A DNA stretch of 64,000 nucleotides. Origin: JBHGBM01 sp041946965 (GTDB taxonomy: Bacteria > Acidobacteriota > Terriglobia > Bryobacterales > Bryobacteraceae). The DNA lies in contig JBHGBM010000066.1 in assembly GCA_041946965.1 (NCBI GenBank), positions 1 through 64,000 on the forward strand, read 5' to 3'. A program made the position numbers and the translations under genes. This document shows, in pieces, positions 25,852 through 33,507 of the stretch (positions within the stretch are counted from its first letter, which is position 1; the number at the start of each line of letters is the position of its first letter). The notes under the pieces were generated by a model. The model was not told the DNA's origin. It made no database searches and worked only from the letters and a program-made list of their open reading frames with translations.

Positions 25852-26862
25852 ATGAACGTCGTCGAGCTCACAAGGGCGCTGGTCGATATCGAGTCCATCA
25901 CGGGCAATGAGGCCCGCGCGGGCGAATTCCTGTGCCATTATCTGGCGCCGCTGGCCGGCCGCTACGGCGGATGGGTGGAGCGCATGGATGTGGAGCCGGG
26001 GCGCTTCAACGTGCTGGCCTGGTGGGGTACGCGCCCGGCGGTCACGCTTTCCACGCACTTCGATACCGTCCCCCCGTTCTTCGCCTCCGACGAAGACGAG
26101 GAACACATCACCGGCCGCGGCGCCTGCGACACCAAGGGCATCATCGCGTCGATGATCAAGGCCGCCGAAGCGCTGCTCGAAGCCGGCGTGCGGGAATTCG
26201 GCCTGCTGTTCGTGGTGGGCGAGGAACGCAATAGCGCGGGAGCCTACCGCGCGGCCTCGGAATTTCGCGGATCGCGCTACCTTATTAACGGCGAGCCCAC
26301 GGGAAACCGGCTGGCGCTGGGCTCCAAGGGCGCGCTGCGCTACGAAATCGAAGCCCGCGGGCGCATGGCGCACTCGGCCTACCCCGAGCTGGGCGAATCG
26401 GCGATTCACAAGCTGCTCGACGCGCTGGAGGAGATCCGCCGCATCCCGCTGCCGGTGGACGAAGTGCTCGGCCCGAGCACGCTGAACGTCGGCACGCTCA
26501 CCGGCGGGCGCGCGCCCAACGTGGTGGCGGATTTCGCCCGGGCCGAGGTGATGATTCGCCTGGTGGGCGACTCCGCGGCCACCAAAGCCGCCGTGGAGCG
26601 CGCCTGCGAGGGCCGCGCGGCGGCGAATCAGGTTCTCGAGATTCCCGCGGTGCGGCTGGGCTCGGTCCCGGGCATCGCCACCACCGTGGTGGCTTACACG
26701 ACGGACATCCCCGCTTTCGGCGGCGCCTGGGGGCAGCCGTTCCTGATCGGGCCGGGCAGCATTCACGCGGCCCACACGGCGCACGAGCGCGTCTCCAAGC
26801 GCGAACTGGCCGAAGCGGTCGAAATTTATCAGCAGTTGGTTCGCCAATTGCTATCAACTTAG
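25852..26862 (+). CDS. M20-family metallo-deacylase, probable succinyl-diaminopimelate desuccinylase (DapE-like)
   Basis: The protein has 336 residues. The metal-binding and catalytic set of M20 peptidases is visible. His69 and Asp71 are in STHFDTVP, Asp93 is in ACDTKG, Glu124 and Glu125 are in VVGEERN, Glu148 is in NGEPTG, and a C-terminal His is in SIHAAHTAHE. An internal dimerisation lid follows residue 155. It is the first gene after the lysine riboswitch and heads an operon containing dapD, which makes the succinylated intermediate that DapE hydrolyses. Family alone would also allow ArgE- or LysK-like deacylation, so the DapE assignment comes from context. No clear Shine-Dalgarno site precedes the ATG; a pyrimidine tract is there instead. 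Confidence 0.78.
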   Translation: MNVVELTRALVDIESITGNEARAGEFLCHYLAPLAGRYGGWVERMDVEPGRFNVLAWWGTRPAVTLSTHFDTVPPFFASDEDEEHITGRGACDTKGIIASMIKAAEALLEAGVREFGLLFVVGEERNSAGAYRAASEFRGSRYLINGEPTGNRLALGSKGALRYEIEARGRMAHSAYPELGESAIHKLLDALEEIRRIPLPVDEVLGPSTLNVGTLTGGRAPNVVADFARAEVMIRLVGDSAATKAAVERACEGRAAANQVLEIPAVRLGSVPGIATTVVAYTTDIPAFGGAWGQPFLIGPGSIHAAHTAHERVSKRELAEAVEIYQQLVRQLLST

Positions 26863-26871
26863 AGAGGGTAC

Positions 26872-27695
26872 ATGCAAGCACGCATCGAAGCCGGCGTTCT
26901 CGGCGCTACCGGAATGGTAGGCCAGCATTTCATCAAGTTTCTCCAGGGCCACCCGTGGTTCGACCTGAAGTGGCTGGGGGCCAGCGACCGCTCGGCGGGA
27001 AAGAAATACCGGGATGCCATGAAGTGGCACCTCCCGGGCGAGACTCCCGCGAGCGTGGCCGATCTCACCGTGCAGGACTCGAAACCCGGCAACGCGCCGC
27101 GGCTGCTGTTTTCCGCCATGGACGCCTCGGTGGCCACCGAGATCGAGCGCGCCTTCGCCGAAGCCGGCCACGTGGTGGTTTCCAATTCCAAGAACCACCG
27201 CATGGAGCCCGACGTGCCGCTGCTGGTGCCGGAGATCAACCCGGACCACCTGAAGATCGTCCCGCTGCAACAGCGCAACCGCGGCTGGAAGGGGCAGATC
27301 GTCACCAATCCGAACTGCTCCACCGTGGTGCTGACCATGGCGCTCGCGCCGCTCAAGCAGTTCGGCATCACGCGCGTGATCGCCACCACCATGCAGGCGA
27401 TCTCCGGCGCGGGGTACCCCGGAGTGCCTTCCATGGACATCAACGCCAACGTGATTCCGTTCATCGGCGGCGAAGAAGAGAACGCCCCGTGCAGTACATG
27501 GAGCAGCAGGACCGCCCGCAGCCGCGCAAGGACGTCGAGCGCGACCGCGGCATGGCGGCCTTCGTGGGCCGGCTGCGCGAATGCCCGGTGCTCGATTGGA
27601 AACTGGTAGCCCTCGGCCACAACACTGTGCGCGGCGCCGCGGGCGCCGCGGTGCTCAACGCCGAGCTGATGTTTTCGGAAGGGATGCTGGACTGA
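26872..27695 (+). pseudogene. asd: Aspartate-semialdehyde dehydrogenase with internal deletion and frameshift
   Basis: The first frame opens with the NADP-binding GVLGATGMVGQHF. It has the active-site Cys149 in NPNCSTVV and reaches FIGGEEEN near residue 204. The reading frame then changes. The rest of the protein continues in another frame as VQYMEQQDRPQPR, then GRLRECPVLDWKLVALGHNTVRGAAGAAVLNAEL, ending at 27695. Enzymes of this archaeal/fungal-like class have about 350 residues. The two parts sum to about 272, so about 80 residues are missing around 27480-27492, including the segment with the catalytic His. As read, the gene cannot make an active enzyme. The product normally feeds DAP and lysine synthesis and is essential, so either a second copy exists or the sequence has an assembly error. 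The SD AGAGGG precedes the ATG. Confidence 0.82.
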
Positions 27696-29083
27696 TGATC
27701 GTCATGAAGTTCGGCGGCACGTCGGTGGAATCCGCCGCCGCCATCGAGCGCGTCGCCGGGATCGTGAAGGCGCGCGCGGACCGCAAGCCCGTGGTGGTGG
27801 TTTCCGCCATGGGCAAGACCACCAACAAGCTGCTGGCCATCGCCCGCGCCGCCATCGAAGGGACGCGGCAGGACTACCTCCAGCAGATCCACGATCTGCG
27901 CGATTTCCACTCGCGGGAGGCGCGGCAGGTGGCGCCGCTCGACGAGCGCGCCACGCTCGACCGCGTGCTGGACGAACACTTCCAGGAGCTGACCGAGCTG
28001 GTGAAGGGCCTGGCGGTGCTTGGCGAACTGACGCCGCGCTCCATCGACGCCATTTCGAGCTACGGCGAGCGGCTCTCCAGCTACATCGTGGCGCAGGCCT
28101 TCCGCCATTTCGGGTTGCCCGCCGTGCACCTGGATTCGCGCGAGGTCATCATCACCGACCGCCGTCATACGCAGGCCGCGCCGCTCACCGCGCGGACCTA
28201 CGCGCGGCTGGCCCAGACCGTGCCGCCCATCGCAAGCGAGAAGGTCCTCGTCATGGGCGGGTTCATCGGCGCCACTGAGGACGGCGTCACCACCACGCTC
28301 GGCCGCGGCGGCTCGGACTTCAGCGCATCGCTGGTGGGGGCCGGCATCGGCGCGGAGGAGATCCAGATCTGGACGGACGTGGACGGCATGCTCACCGCCG
28401 ATCCCACCATCCTGCCCGGAGGCCACCGCGTGAAGGTGATCTCGTTCGCCGAGGCCTCGGAGTTGGCGTACTTCGGGGCCAAGGTGCTGCACCCTGCCAC
28501 GGTGCTGCCCGCGGTGGAAAAGAACATCCCAGTGCTGATCCTGAACTCGCGGCGGCCGGACGTGGGCGGCACCCGCATCATCTCTGATTTCGTGCCCTGC
28601 GCAAACGCGGTGAAATCCATCGCCTGTAAGCGCAACATCACGCTGGTGAACGTGAAGTCCACCCGCATGCTGATGGCGCACGGCTTTCTCCACCGCATCT
28701 TCGAGGTGTTCGACCGCTTCGAAACCCCGGTGGACATGGTGGCCACCACCGAGATCAGCGTCTCGCTCACCATCGACAACCCGGCGCGGCTCGAGAACAT
28801 CTGCAAGCAACTCGAGGAATTCGCCGAGGTGGAGATCGAGCGTTCACAGGCCATCGTCTGCCTGGTGGGCGACAACATCCGCCACTCGCCCGGCATCGCG
28901 CGGCGCATCTTCAACTCGCTGGATGTCAACGTGGGCATGATCTCGCAGGGCGCGTCGCTGCTGAATTTCAGCTTCGTGGTCGCGGAGAAAGACCTGCGCG
29001 CCGCGGTGGAGAAACTGCACGCCGAGTTCTTCAGCGAGCTGGACCCGGCCGTATTCGAACGCAATGGAGCCGCACATGCCTGA
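27695..29083 (+). CDS. lysC: Aspartate kinase
   Basis: The protein has 462 residues and starts at an ATG that overlaps the asd stop (TGATG), so translation is probably coupled. The N-terminus MIVMKFGGTSVES carries the KFGGTS nucleotide-binding motif. The kinase domain continues with TTLGRGGSDFSA and a WTDVDGM segment near residue 229. Two ACT-type domains fill the last 160 residues (MLMAHGFLHRIFEVF and VGDNIRHSPGIARRIF). ACT domains usually bind lysine or threonine for feedback control. It is a monofunctional kinase, with no homoserine dehydrogenase fused to it. This enzyme commits aspartate to the DAP/lysine path. Confidence 0.93.
   Translation: MIVMKFGGTSVESAAAIERVAGIVKARADRKPVVVVSAMGKTTNKLLAIARAAIEGTRQDYLQQIHDLRDFHSREARQVAPLDERATLDRVLDEHFQELTELVKGLAVLGELTPRSIDAISSYGERLSSYIVAQAFRHFGLPAVHLDSREVIITDRRHTQAAPLTARTYARLAQTVPPIASEKVLVMGGFIGATEDGVTTTLGRGGSDFSASLVGAGIGAEEIQIWTDVDGMLTADPTILPGGHRVKVISFAEASELAYFGAKVLHPATVLPAVEKNIPVLILNSRRPDVGGTRIISDFVPCANAVKSIACKRNITLVNVKSTRMLMAHGFLHRIFEVFDRFETPVDMVATTEISVSLTIDNPARLENICKQLEEFAEVEIERSQAIVCLVGDNIRHSPGIARRIFNSLDVNVGMISQGASLLNFSFVVAEKDLRAAVEKLHAEFFSELDPAVFERNGAAHA
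29066..29069 (+). promoter_or_regulatory. Shine-Dalgarno site favouring the dapB start at 29076
   Basis: GGAG lies 6 bases before the ATG at 29076. It overlaps the alternative ATG at 29064, so the upstream start is less likely. Confidence 0.5.
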
Positions 29084-29777
29084 GACCAGGCGTCTGGCCA
29101 TCGTGGGTTATGGCAAGATGGGCAAGCTCATCGAGCAGCTTGCCCCGGAATACGGCTTCACGGTCGCGCTGAAGCTGGACGAGTTCAACAACTCCCGCTA
29201 CGAGGGCATCACGCCGGAGAACTTCCGCGGCGTGGACGTGGCGGTGGACTTTTCCATTCCCGCGGCCGTGGTGGAGAACGTGGAGCGCATCGCCGCGCTC
29301 AAGGTGAACCTGGTGGTGGGCGCCACAGGCTGGCTGGCCGGGCTGGACCGCGTGAGAGCCGCCGTGGAGCGCAGCGGCGCCGGTCTGGTCTGGAGCCCCA
29401 ACTTCTCCATCGGAGTGAACGCGTTCTTCCGCATCGTGGCGGAGGCCGCGCGGCTCATGGCCGGACAGCCGCAGTACGGCGCGTGGGCTTACGAGATCCA
29501 CCACTCGGCGAAGAAGGACGCGCCCTCGGGCACGCTGCTGAAACTGGTGGAAGTCATGAAGAACGCGGGGTACAATCTCCCGGTGGACGTGAGTTCCAAC
29601 CGCGCGGGCATGCACCCCGGCACGCACGAGATCGGCTTCGACTCGGCGGCGGACACCATCACGCTGCGCCACATCGCGCGCAGCCGCGAGGGATTCGCGC
29701 GCGGAGCGCTGAAGGCCGCGCAATGGGTGATTGGGAAAACCGGGTTCCACGAGTTCGCGGAAATCGTATTTGAGTAA
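29076..29777 (+). CDS. dapB: 4-hydroxy-tetrahydrodipicolinate reductase
   Basis: The protein has 233 residues. The nucleotide-binding motif is GYGKMGK near the N-terminus, and VDFSIP marks the cofactor pocket. EIHHSAKKDAPSGT near residue 145 holds the catalytic His and Lys of the family (xHHxxKxDAPSGT). The gene begins 8 bases before the lysC stop. DapB reduces the DapA product using NAD(P)H in the cytoplasm. The protein is slightly shorter than the usual 245-270 residues, but no motif is missing. Confidence 0.9.
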   Translation: MPETRRLAIVGYGKMGKLIEQLAPEYGFTVALKLDEFNNSRYEGITPENFRGVDVAVDFSIPAAVVENVERIAALKVNLVVGATGWLAGLDRVRAAVERSGAGLVWSPNFSIGVNAFFRIVAEAARLMAGQPQYGAWAYEIHHSAKKDAPSGTLLKLVEVMKNAGYNLPVDVSSNRAGMHPGTHEIGFDSAADTITLRHIARSREGFARGALKAAQWVIGKTGFHEFAEIVFE

Positions 29778-29790
29778 GGGGAGGCGGTAC

Positions 29791-30684
29791 ATGTTCACTG
29801 GATGCGGAACGGCGCTTGTGACGCCGTTCCGGAAAGATCTGAGCCTTGACGAGGAGACGTTGCGCCGCCTGGTAAGGCGGCAGATTGAAGCCGGCATCAA
29901 TTTCCTGGTGCCGTGCGGGACCACTGGCGAGAGCCCCACGCTGACGCGGGCCGAACACCTGCGGGTGATCGGGATCGTGGTGGAGGAAGCCAAGGGTAAA
30001 GTCCCCGTGGTGGGCGGTGCCGGCGGCTACAACACCCAGGAGGTGATCGAGCTGGCGCGGGAACTGGAGCGCCTGGGGGTGGACGGCATTCTCTCGGTCA
30101 CGCCTTACTACAACAAGCCCACGCAGGAAGGCCTTTACCAGCATTACAAGGCCATCGCCGGGGCCGTGCCGCTGCCCATCATCGTCTACAGCGTGCAGGG
30201 ACGCACGGGCGTGAACGTCGAGCCCGCCACCATCGCCCGGCTGGCGAAGATCGAGAACATCGTCGCCATCAAGGAAGCCTCCGGCAACATCAGCCAGATG
30301 GCTCAGATCATCCACGAGGTCCCGCCGGAATTCGCGGTGCTTTCGGGCGATGACGCCATCACGCTGCCGCTGATCGCGCTCGGCGGGCGCGGCATCATCT
30401 CCGTGGTCTCGAACCAGATTCCCCGCGAGATGACTCAGATCGCTCAAGCGTGCCTGAGTGGAGATTTCGCCGCCGCCCGGGCGCTCTACCGGCGCTTCCT
30501 GCCGCTGATGAACGTGAACTTCGTCGAATCCAACCCCATCCCGGTAAAGGCCGCCATGGGCCTGATGGGACTGCTCGAACCTGTGTACCGGCTGCCGCTC
30601 GTCGCGCCCAGGCCCGAGAGCCTGGCGAAGATCGAGAAGGTGCTGGAGGCTGCGGGACTGCTGGAGGCGCGCGTTGCAGGCTGA
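29791..30684 (+). CDS. dapA: 4-hydroxy-tetrahydrodipicolinate synthase
   Basis: The protein has 297 residues. The ATG at 29791 has a strong SD (GGGGAGG, 6 bases upstream), so the longer upstream reading frame is not used. PCGTTGESPTL is the active-site Thr motif. The Schiff-base Lys is in IVAIKEASGN near residue 160. The Tyr motif reads IVYSVQGRTG, where most DapA enzymes have YNVPGRTG. The Tyr and Arg are kept, but Asn and Pro are replaced by Ser and Gln. DapA condenses pyruvate with aspartate semialdehyde. Because of the odd Tyr motif, a related NAL/DapA-family aldolase is possible, but the operon context strongly favours DapA. Confidence 0.88.
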   Translation: MFTGCGTALVTPFRKDLSLDEETLRRLVRRQIEAGINFLVPCGTTGESPTLTRAEHLRVIGIVVEEAKGKVPVVGGAGGYNTQEVIELARELERLGVDGILSVTPYYNKPTQEGLYQHYKAIAGAVPLPIIVYSVQGRTGVNVEPATIARLAKIENIVAIKEASGNISQMAQIIHEVPPEFAVLSGDDAITLPLIALGGRGIISVVSNQIPREMTQIAQACLSGDFAAARALYRRFLPLMNVNFVESNPIPVKAAMGLMGLLEPVYRLPLVAPRPESLAKIEKVLEAAGLLEARVAG

Positions 30685-31510
30685 GATTGAGGAGTTGTTC
30701 GAGGCGCGCCCCAGCGCCTACACCAGCGAGCATTTCACGCTGTTCGCGGCCTTCAAGCGCGCCTTGAACGAGGGCCGCATCCGCGCGGCGGAACCCGATG
30801 CGGCCGCCCCCAGCGGGTGGCGCGTGAACGGGTGGGTGAAAAAAGGCATCCTGCTCGGGTTCCGCATGGGCGCGCTGGTGGACATGTCCATCGATCGCGC
30901 CCGGCAACCGTGGTTCGATAAGTCCACTTATCCCGCCAAGCGGTTCACGCAGGAAGACGCCGTGCGCATCGTCCCGGGCGGCTCCAGCATTCGCGACGGC
31001 TGTTACGTTGCGGGCGGCGTCACCTGTATGCCGCCCATGTACATCAACGTGGGCGCTTACGTGGACACGGGCGCCATGGTCGATTCCCACGCGCTGGTGG
31101 GCAGTTGCGCGCAGGTCGGCAGGCAGTGCCATATTTCGGCGGCGGCGCAGATCGGCGGCGTGCTGGAGCCGGTGGGCGCGCTGCCGGTGATCATCGAAGA
31201 CGAAGTGCTGGTGGGCGGCAACTGCGGCGTGTACGAAGGCACGGTCGTGAAGCGCCGGGCGGTGCTGGGCACGGGCACGATTCTGAACCGTTCCACTCCG
31301 GTCTACGACCTGCCGCGCGCCACCGTATACAAGGCTGCCGATGACCGGCCGCTCGTCATCCCGGAAGGCGCGGTGGTGGTGGCGGGCTCGCGCGCCGTCA
31401 CTTCCGGCCCCGGCAAGGAGTGGGGTATATCCGTCTACACCCCTGTCATCGTCAAATACCGCGACGAGCGCACCGACGCGCGCATCCAGTTGGAAGATCT
31501 GCTGCGCTGA
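30674..31510 (+). CDS. dapD: Tetrahydrodipicolinate N-succinyltransferase
   Basis: The protein has 278 residues from a TTG start with GGAGG 6 bases upstream, overlapping the dapA stop by 11 bases. After a helical N-terminus, WRVNGWVKKGILLGFRMG and a left-handed beta-helix of hexapeptide repeats follow (for example INVGAYVDTGAMVDSHALVGSCAQVGR, in which every sixth position is hydrophobic). This is the classical DapD arrangement. The enzyme succinylates tetrahydrodipicolinate using succinyl-CoA, which directs the pathway through the succinylase branch and matches the DapE-like gene at the head of the operon. The aminotransferase (DapC or ArgD) and DapF are not in this cluster. Confidence 0.93.
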   Translation: MQAEIEELFEARPSAYTSEHFTLFAAFKRALNEGRIRAAEPDAAAPSGWRVNGWVKKGILLGFRMGALVDMSIDRARQPWFDKSTYPAKRFTQEDAVRIVPGGSSIRDGCYVAGGVTCMPPMYINVGAYVDTGAMVDSHALVGSCAQVGRQCHISAAAQIGGVLEPVGALPVIIEDEVLVGGNCGVYEGTVVKRRAVLGTGTILNRSTPVYDLPRATVYKAADDRPLVIPEGAVVVAGSRAVTSGPGKEWGISVYTPVIVKYRDERTDARIQLEDLLR

Positions 31511-31664
31511 ACCGCGGCGCTCCCACAAGTCCTTGAGTTAACTTTAGATAGCTTAAAGGTTAGTACCTTCGGCTAATTGAGTGTTTGAGTCTCCCGCCCT
31601 AAACTGGATCAGGTGCGTTTACCCGCACGCAAATATCGCGTCCGTTCCGGTAAGGAGACGCTGC
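31511..31664 (+). other. AT-richer leader of the kinase pair
   Basis: This 154-base gap is locally AT-rich (TTGAGTTAACTTTAGATAG and nearby), unlike its surroundings, so a promoter for the kinase genes is likely here. I could not pick one -35/-10 pair with confidence. A good SD (AAGGAGA, 31652-31658) lies at its end. No terminator hairpin for the dap operon is evident. Confidence 0.4.
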
Positions 31665-33494
31665 ATGGGTTTTGAACTCGGCCAGACTTACTCCGAGTAT
31701 GAGTTTCTGGATTTTGTAAAAAGGTCCCGAAGTATCATCGCCTACCGCGTTCGCAATGTCGCCGCCGAGCGGCTGGAGCTTCTGCAAGTGCTGCCGCAGG
31801 CGGCGCAGGAGGATCCGGAACAAGTGGAACGCTTCTTCCGGGAAACCCGGGTGCGGGCCGGCCTGAGCCATCCGAACATCGCCGCGTTCTACAACGCGGC
31901 GCACCTGGAAGGGCAATGGGTCATGACCACCGAGCTGGTGGAAGGTCCCCCGCTAGCCGAGCGCCTGCAACTGGGTCCGTTGCCCTGGCCGCAAGCCGTG
32001 GGGCTCGCCCTACAGGCTCTCTCGGCCCTCTCCTGCGCGCACGAGCACGGCATCATACACCGCGACATCAGCGCCGACAGCATCGTGGTCACGCCTGACG
32101 GCACGCTGAAGCTCTCGCATTTCGCCCTGGCGAAAGCCGCGAACGGCCCCCAGTTGACGCAGGCCGGCGCGATCATCGGTAACCTGAGATATATCTCGCC
32201 CGAGCAGATTCGCGGCGGCGAGCTTGACGCGCGCAGCGATATCTATTCGCTCGGCGTCGTGCTGTACGAGATGCTTTGCGGCAAAGCGCCGTTCGAAAGC
32301 CGCAGCCAGTTTGAGCTTATGCTGGCGCACGTGAACAAGGCTCCGCTGCCGCCCAGCGCCGCGAACCCGGCGGTGCCGCCGGAACTCGACGAAATCGTCC
32401 TCAAGGCCCTTGCGAAAGAACCCAATCAGCGTTACCAGAACGCCGCCGAATTCGCGGAGGCGCTGCTCGCGGTGGGTCTCGGCGGGTCTCAAGCCAAGGC
32501 GGAGACCGCGGCCGCCGAAGCGGCTGCGCCGCAGCCGGAAGCGGCGGAAGCCGTTGTTGAGCCGGTCGCGCCGGCCGCGCCCGAGCCCGAAGCGGTGGCG
32601 CCCGCTGCTGGGCCGCTGGCAGCCGCAGCGCCGCAGCCCGAAGCCGTCGCGCCTGTGGCCGAACCGGTCGCGCTGGCCGCGCCGGTGCTCGAAGCCGTCA
32701 CGCCGGTTGCCGAGCCGGTCGCGCCGGTGCTCGAAGCCGTCGCACCGGTTGTTGAGCCGGTCCCGCTGGCCGCGCCAGTGCCCGAAGCCGCCCCGCCCGT
32801 TGCCGAGCCGGTCGCGCCGGTGCTTGAGGCCATCGCACCTGTTGCCGAGCCGGTCCCACTGGCCGCGCCAGTGCCCGAAGCCGCTTGGCCGGTTGAGGCG
32901 GTCACGCCGGCCGCGCCGGAACCTGATGACGTCACGCCGGTTGCCGAACCAGTCGTGCCGGCCGCGCCGGAACCCGAAACCGTTACGCCTGTCGGTGAGC
33001 CGGTCCCGCTGGCCGTTCCAGTGCCCGAAGCTGCCCCGCCGGTCCCCGAGCCCGAGCCTGAAGCCCTCATACCCATTGCCGAGCCAGCCGAACCGGCCGA
33101 GCCGGCCACACCGGTACCTGATGACGTCGAACCCGTCCGCGACTCCACCGTGCTCAGCGCGCCGGAGTCTGAACCCGTCTTCGAACCCATCCATCCCGCG
33201 ACACCCGAGCCCGAAGCGCTCGGACCTGCCACTTCCGAACCGCAGCTCCTCGAAACCGCTCCGGAGCCCGTTGCCGAGCGCACGGTGCAACCTGCGGCCG
33301 AGCCTCCCGCGGAGCCCGCCGCCGCCGAACTCGCGCCGCCCGAAATCATGCCGGCGCCGAAACCCCAGCCGGAGATCCCATTCGTCCCTGCCCCCCAGCC
33401 CCAGCCGCTTGGCCTGCAATGGGCCGTACTGACCGGAGCGGCAGCCGGCGTCGCGGCCATGGCTCTGACCATCTGGCTGATGTCGGGGACCTAA
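31665..33494 (+). CDS. Membrane-anchored Ser/Thr pseudokinase with Pro/Ala/Glu/Val-rich linker
   Basis: The protein has 609 residues; the start is fixed by an AAGGAGA SD. Residues 1-275 have the kinase fold sequence (LSHPNIAAFY, ELVEG, RYISPEQIRGG, SDIYSLGVVLYEMLCGKAPF). Every key catalytic residue except the HRD Asp is lost. The glycine loop is gone (VKRSRSIIAY). The ATP-binding Lys is Gln41. The catalytic loop reads HRDISADS, so Lys136 and Asn139 are Ser. DFG reads HFA (His152). The neighbouring active kinase keeps Lys41, Lys136, Asn139 and Asp152 at identical numbers. A roughly 300-residue Pro/Ala/Val/Glu linker leads to one C-terminal membrane helix (WAVLTGAAAGVAAMALTIWLM), which would put the kinase fold in the cytoplasm if the linker is cytoplasmic. 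I infer a regulator or scaffold for the next gene's kinase. Confidence 0.88.
   Translation: MGFELGQTYSEYEFLDFVKRSRSIIAYRVRNVAAERLELLQVLPQAAQEDPEQVERFFRETRVRAGLSHPNIAAFYNAAHLEGQWVMTTELVEGPPLAERLQLGPLPWPQAVGLALQALSALSCAHEHGIIHRDISADSIVVTPDGTLKLSHFALAKAANGPQLTQAGAIIGNLRYISPEQIRGGELDARSDIYSLGVVLYEMLCGKAPFESRSQFELMLAHVNKAPLPPSAANPAVPPELDEIVLKALAKEPNQRYQNAAEFAEALLAVGLGGSQAKAETAAAEAAAPQPEAAEAVVEPVAPAAPEPEAVAPAAGPLAAAAPQPEAVAPVAEPVALAAPVLEAVTPVAEPVAPVLEAVAPVVEPVPLAAPVPEAAPPVAEPVAPVLEAIAPVAEPVPLAAPVPEAAWPVEAVTPAAPEPDDVTPVAEPVVPAAPEPETVTPVGEPVPLAVPVPEAAPPVPEPEPEALIPIAEPAEPAEPATPVPDDVEPVRDSTVLSAPESEPVFEPIHPATPEPEALGPATSEPQLLETAPEPVAERTVQPAAEPPAEPAAAELAPPEIMPAPKPQPEIPFVPAPQPQPLGLQWAVLTGAAAGVAAMALTIWLMSGT
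32530..33420 (+). repeat. Low-complexity Pro/Ala/Glu/Val repeat inside the pseudokinase gene
   Basis: Imperfect units of about 12-14 residues such as EPVAPVLEAVAPV and EPVPLAAPVPEA recur more than twelve times. At the DNA level, GAGCCGGTC, GTTGCCGAGCC and GCGCCGGTGC recur. Such linkers are extended and rigid. Slippage at these repeats could vary linker length between strains. Confidence 0.8.
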
Positions 33495-33507
33495 CCGGAG
33501 ACGCTCC

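Noticed and set aside
26955..27695. A separate overlapping gene in the third frame of asd
   Set aside because: Only its last 70 residues are conserved, and they match the C-terminus of asd, so it is the shifted tail of the same gene.
31665..33494. The pseudokinase as an active kinase with only minor variants
   Set aside because: The ATP-binding Lys, loop Lys and Asn, DFG Asp and the glycine loop are all lost at once.
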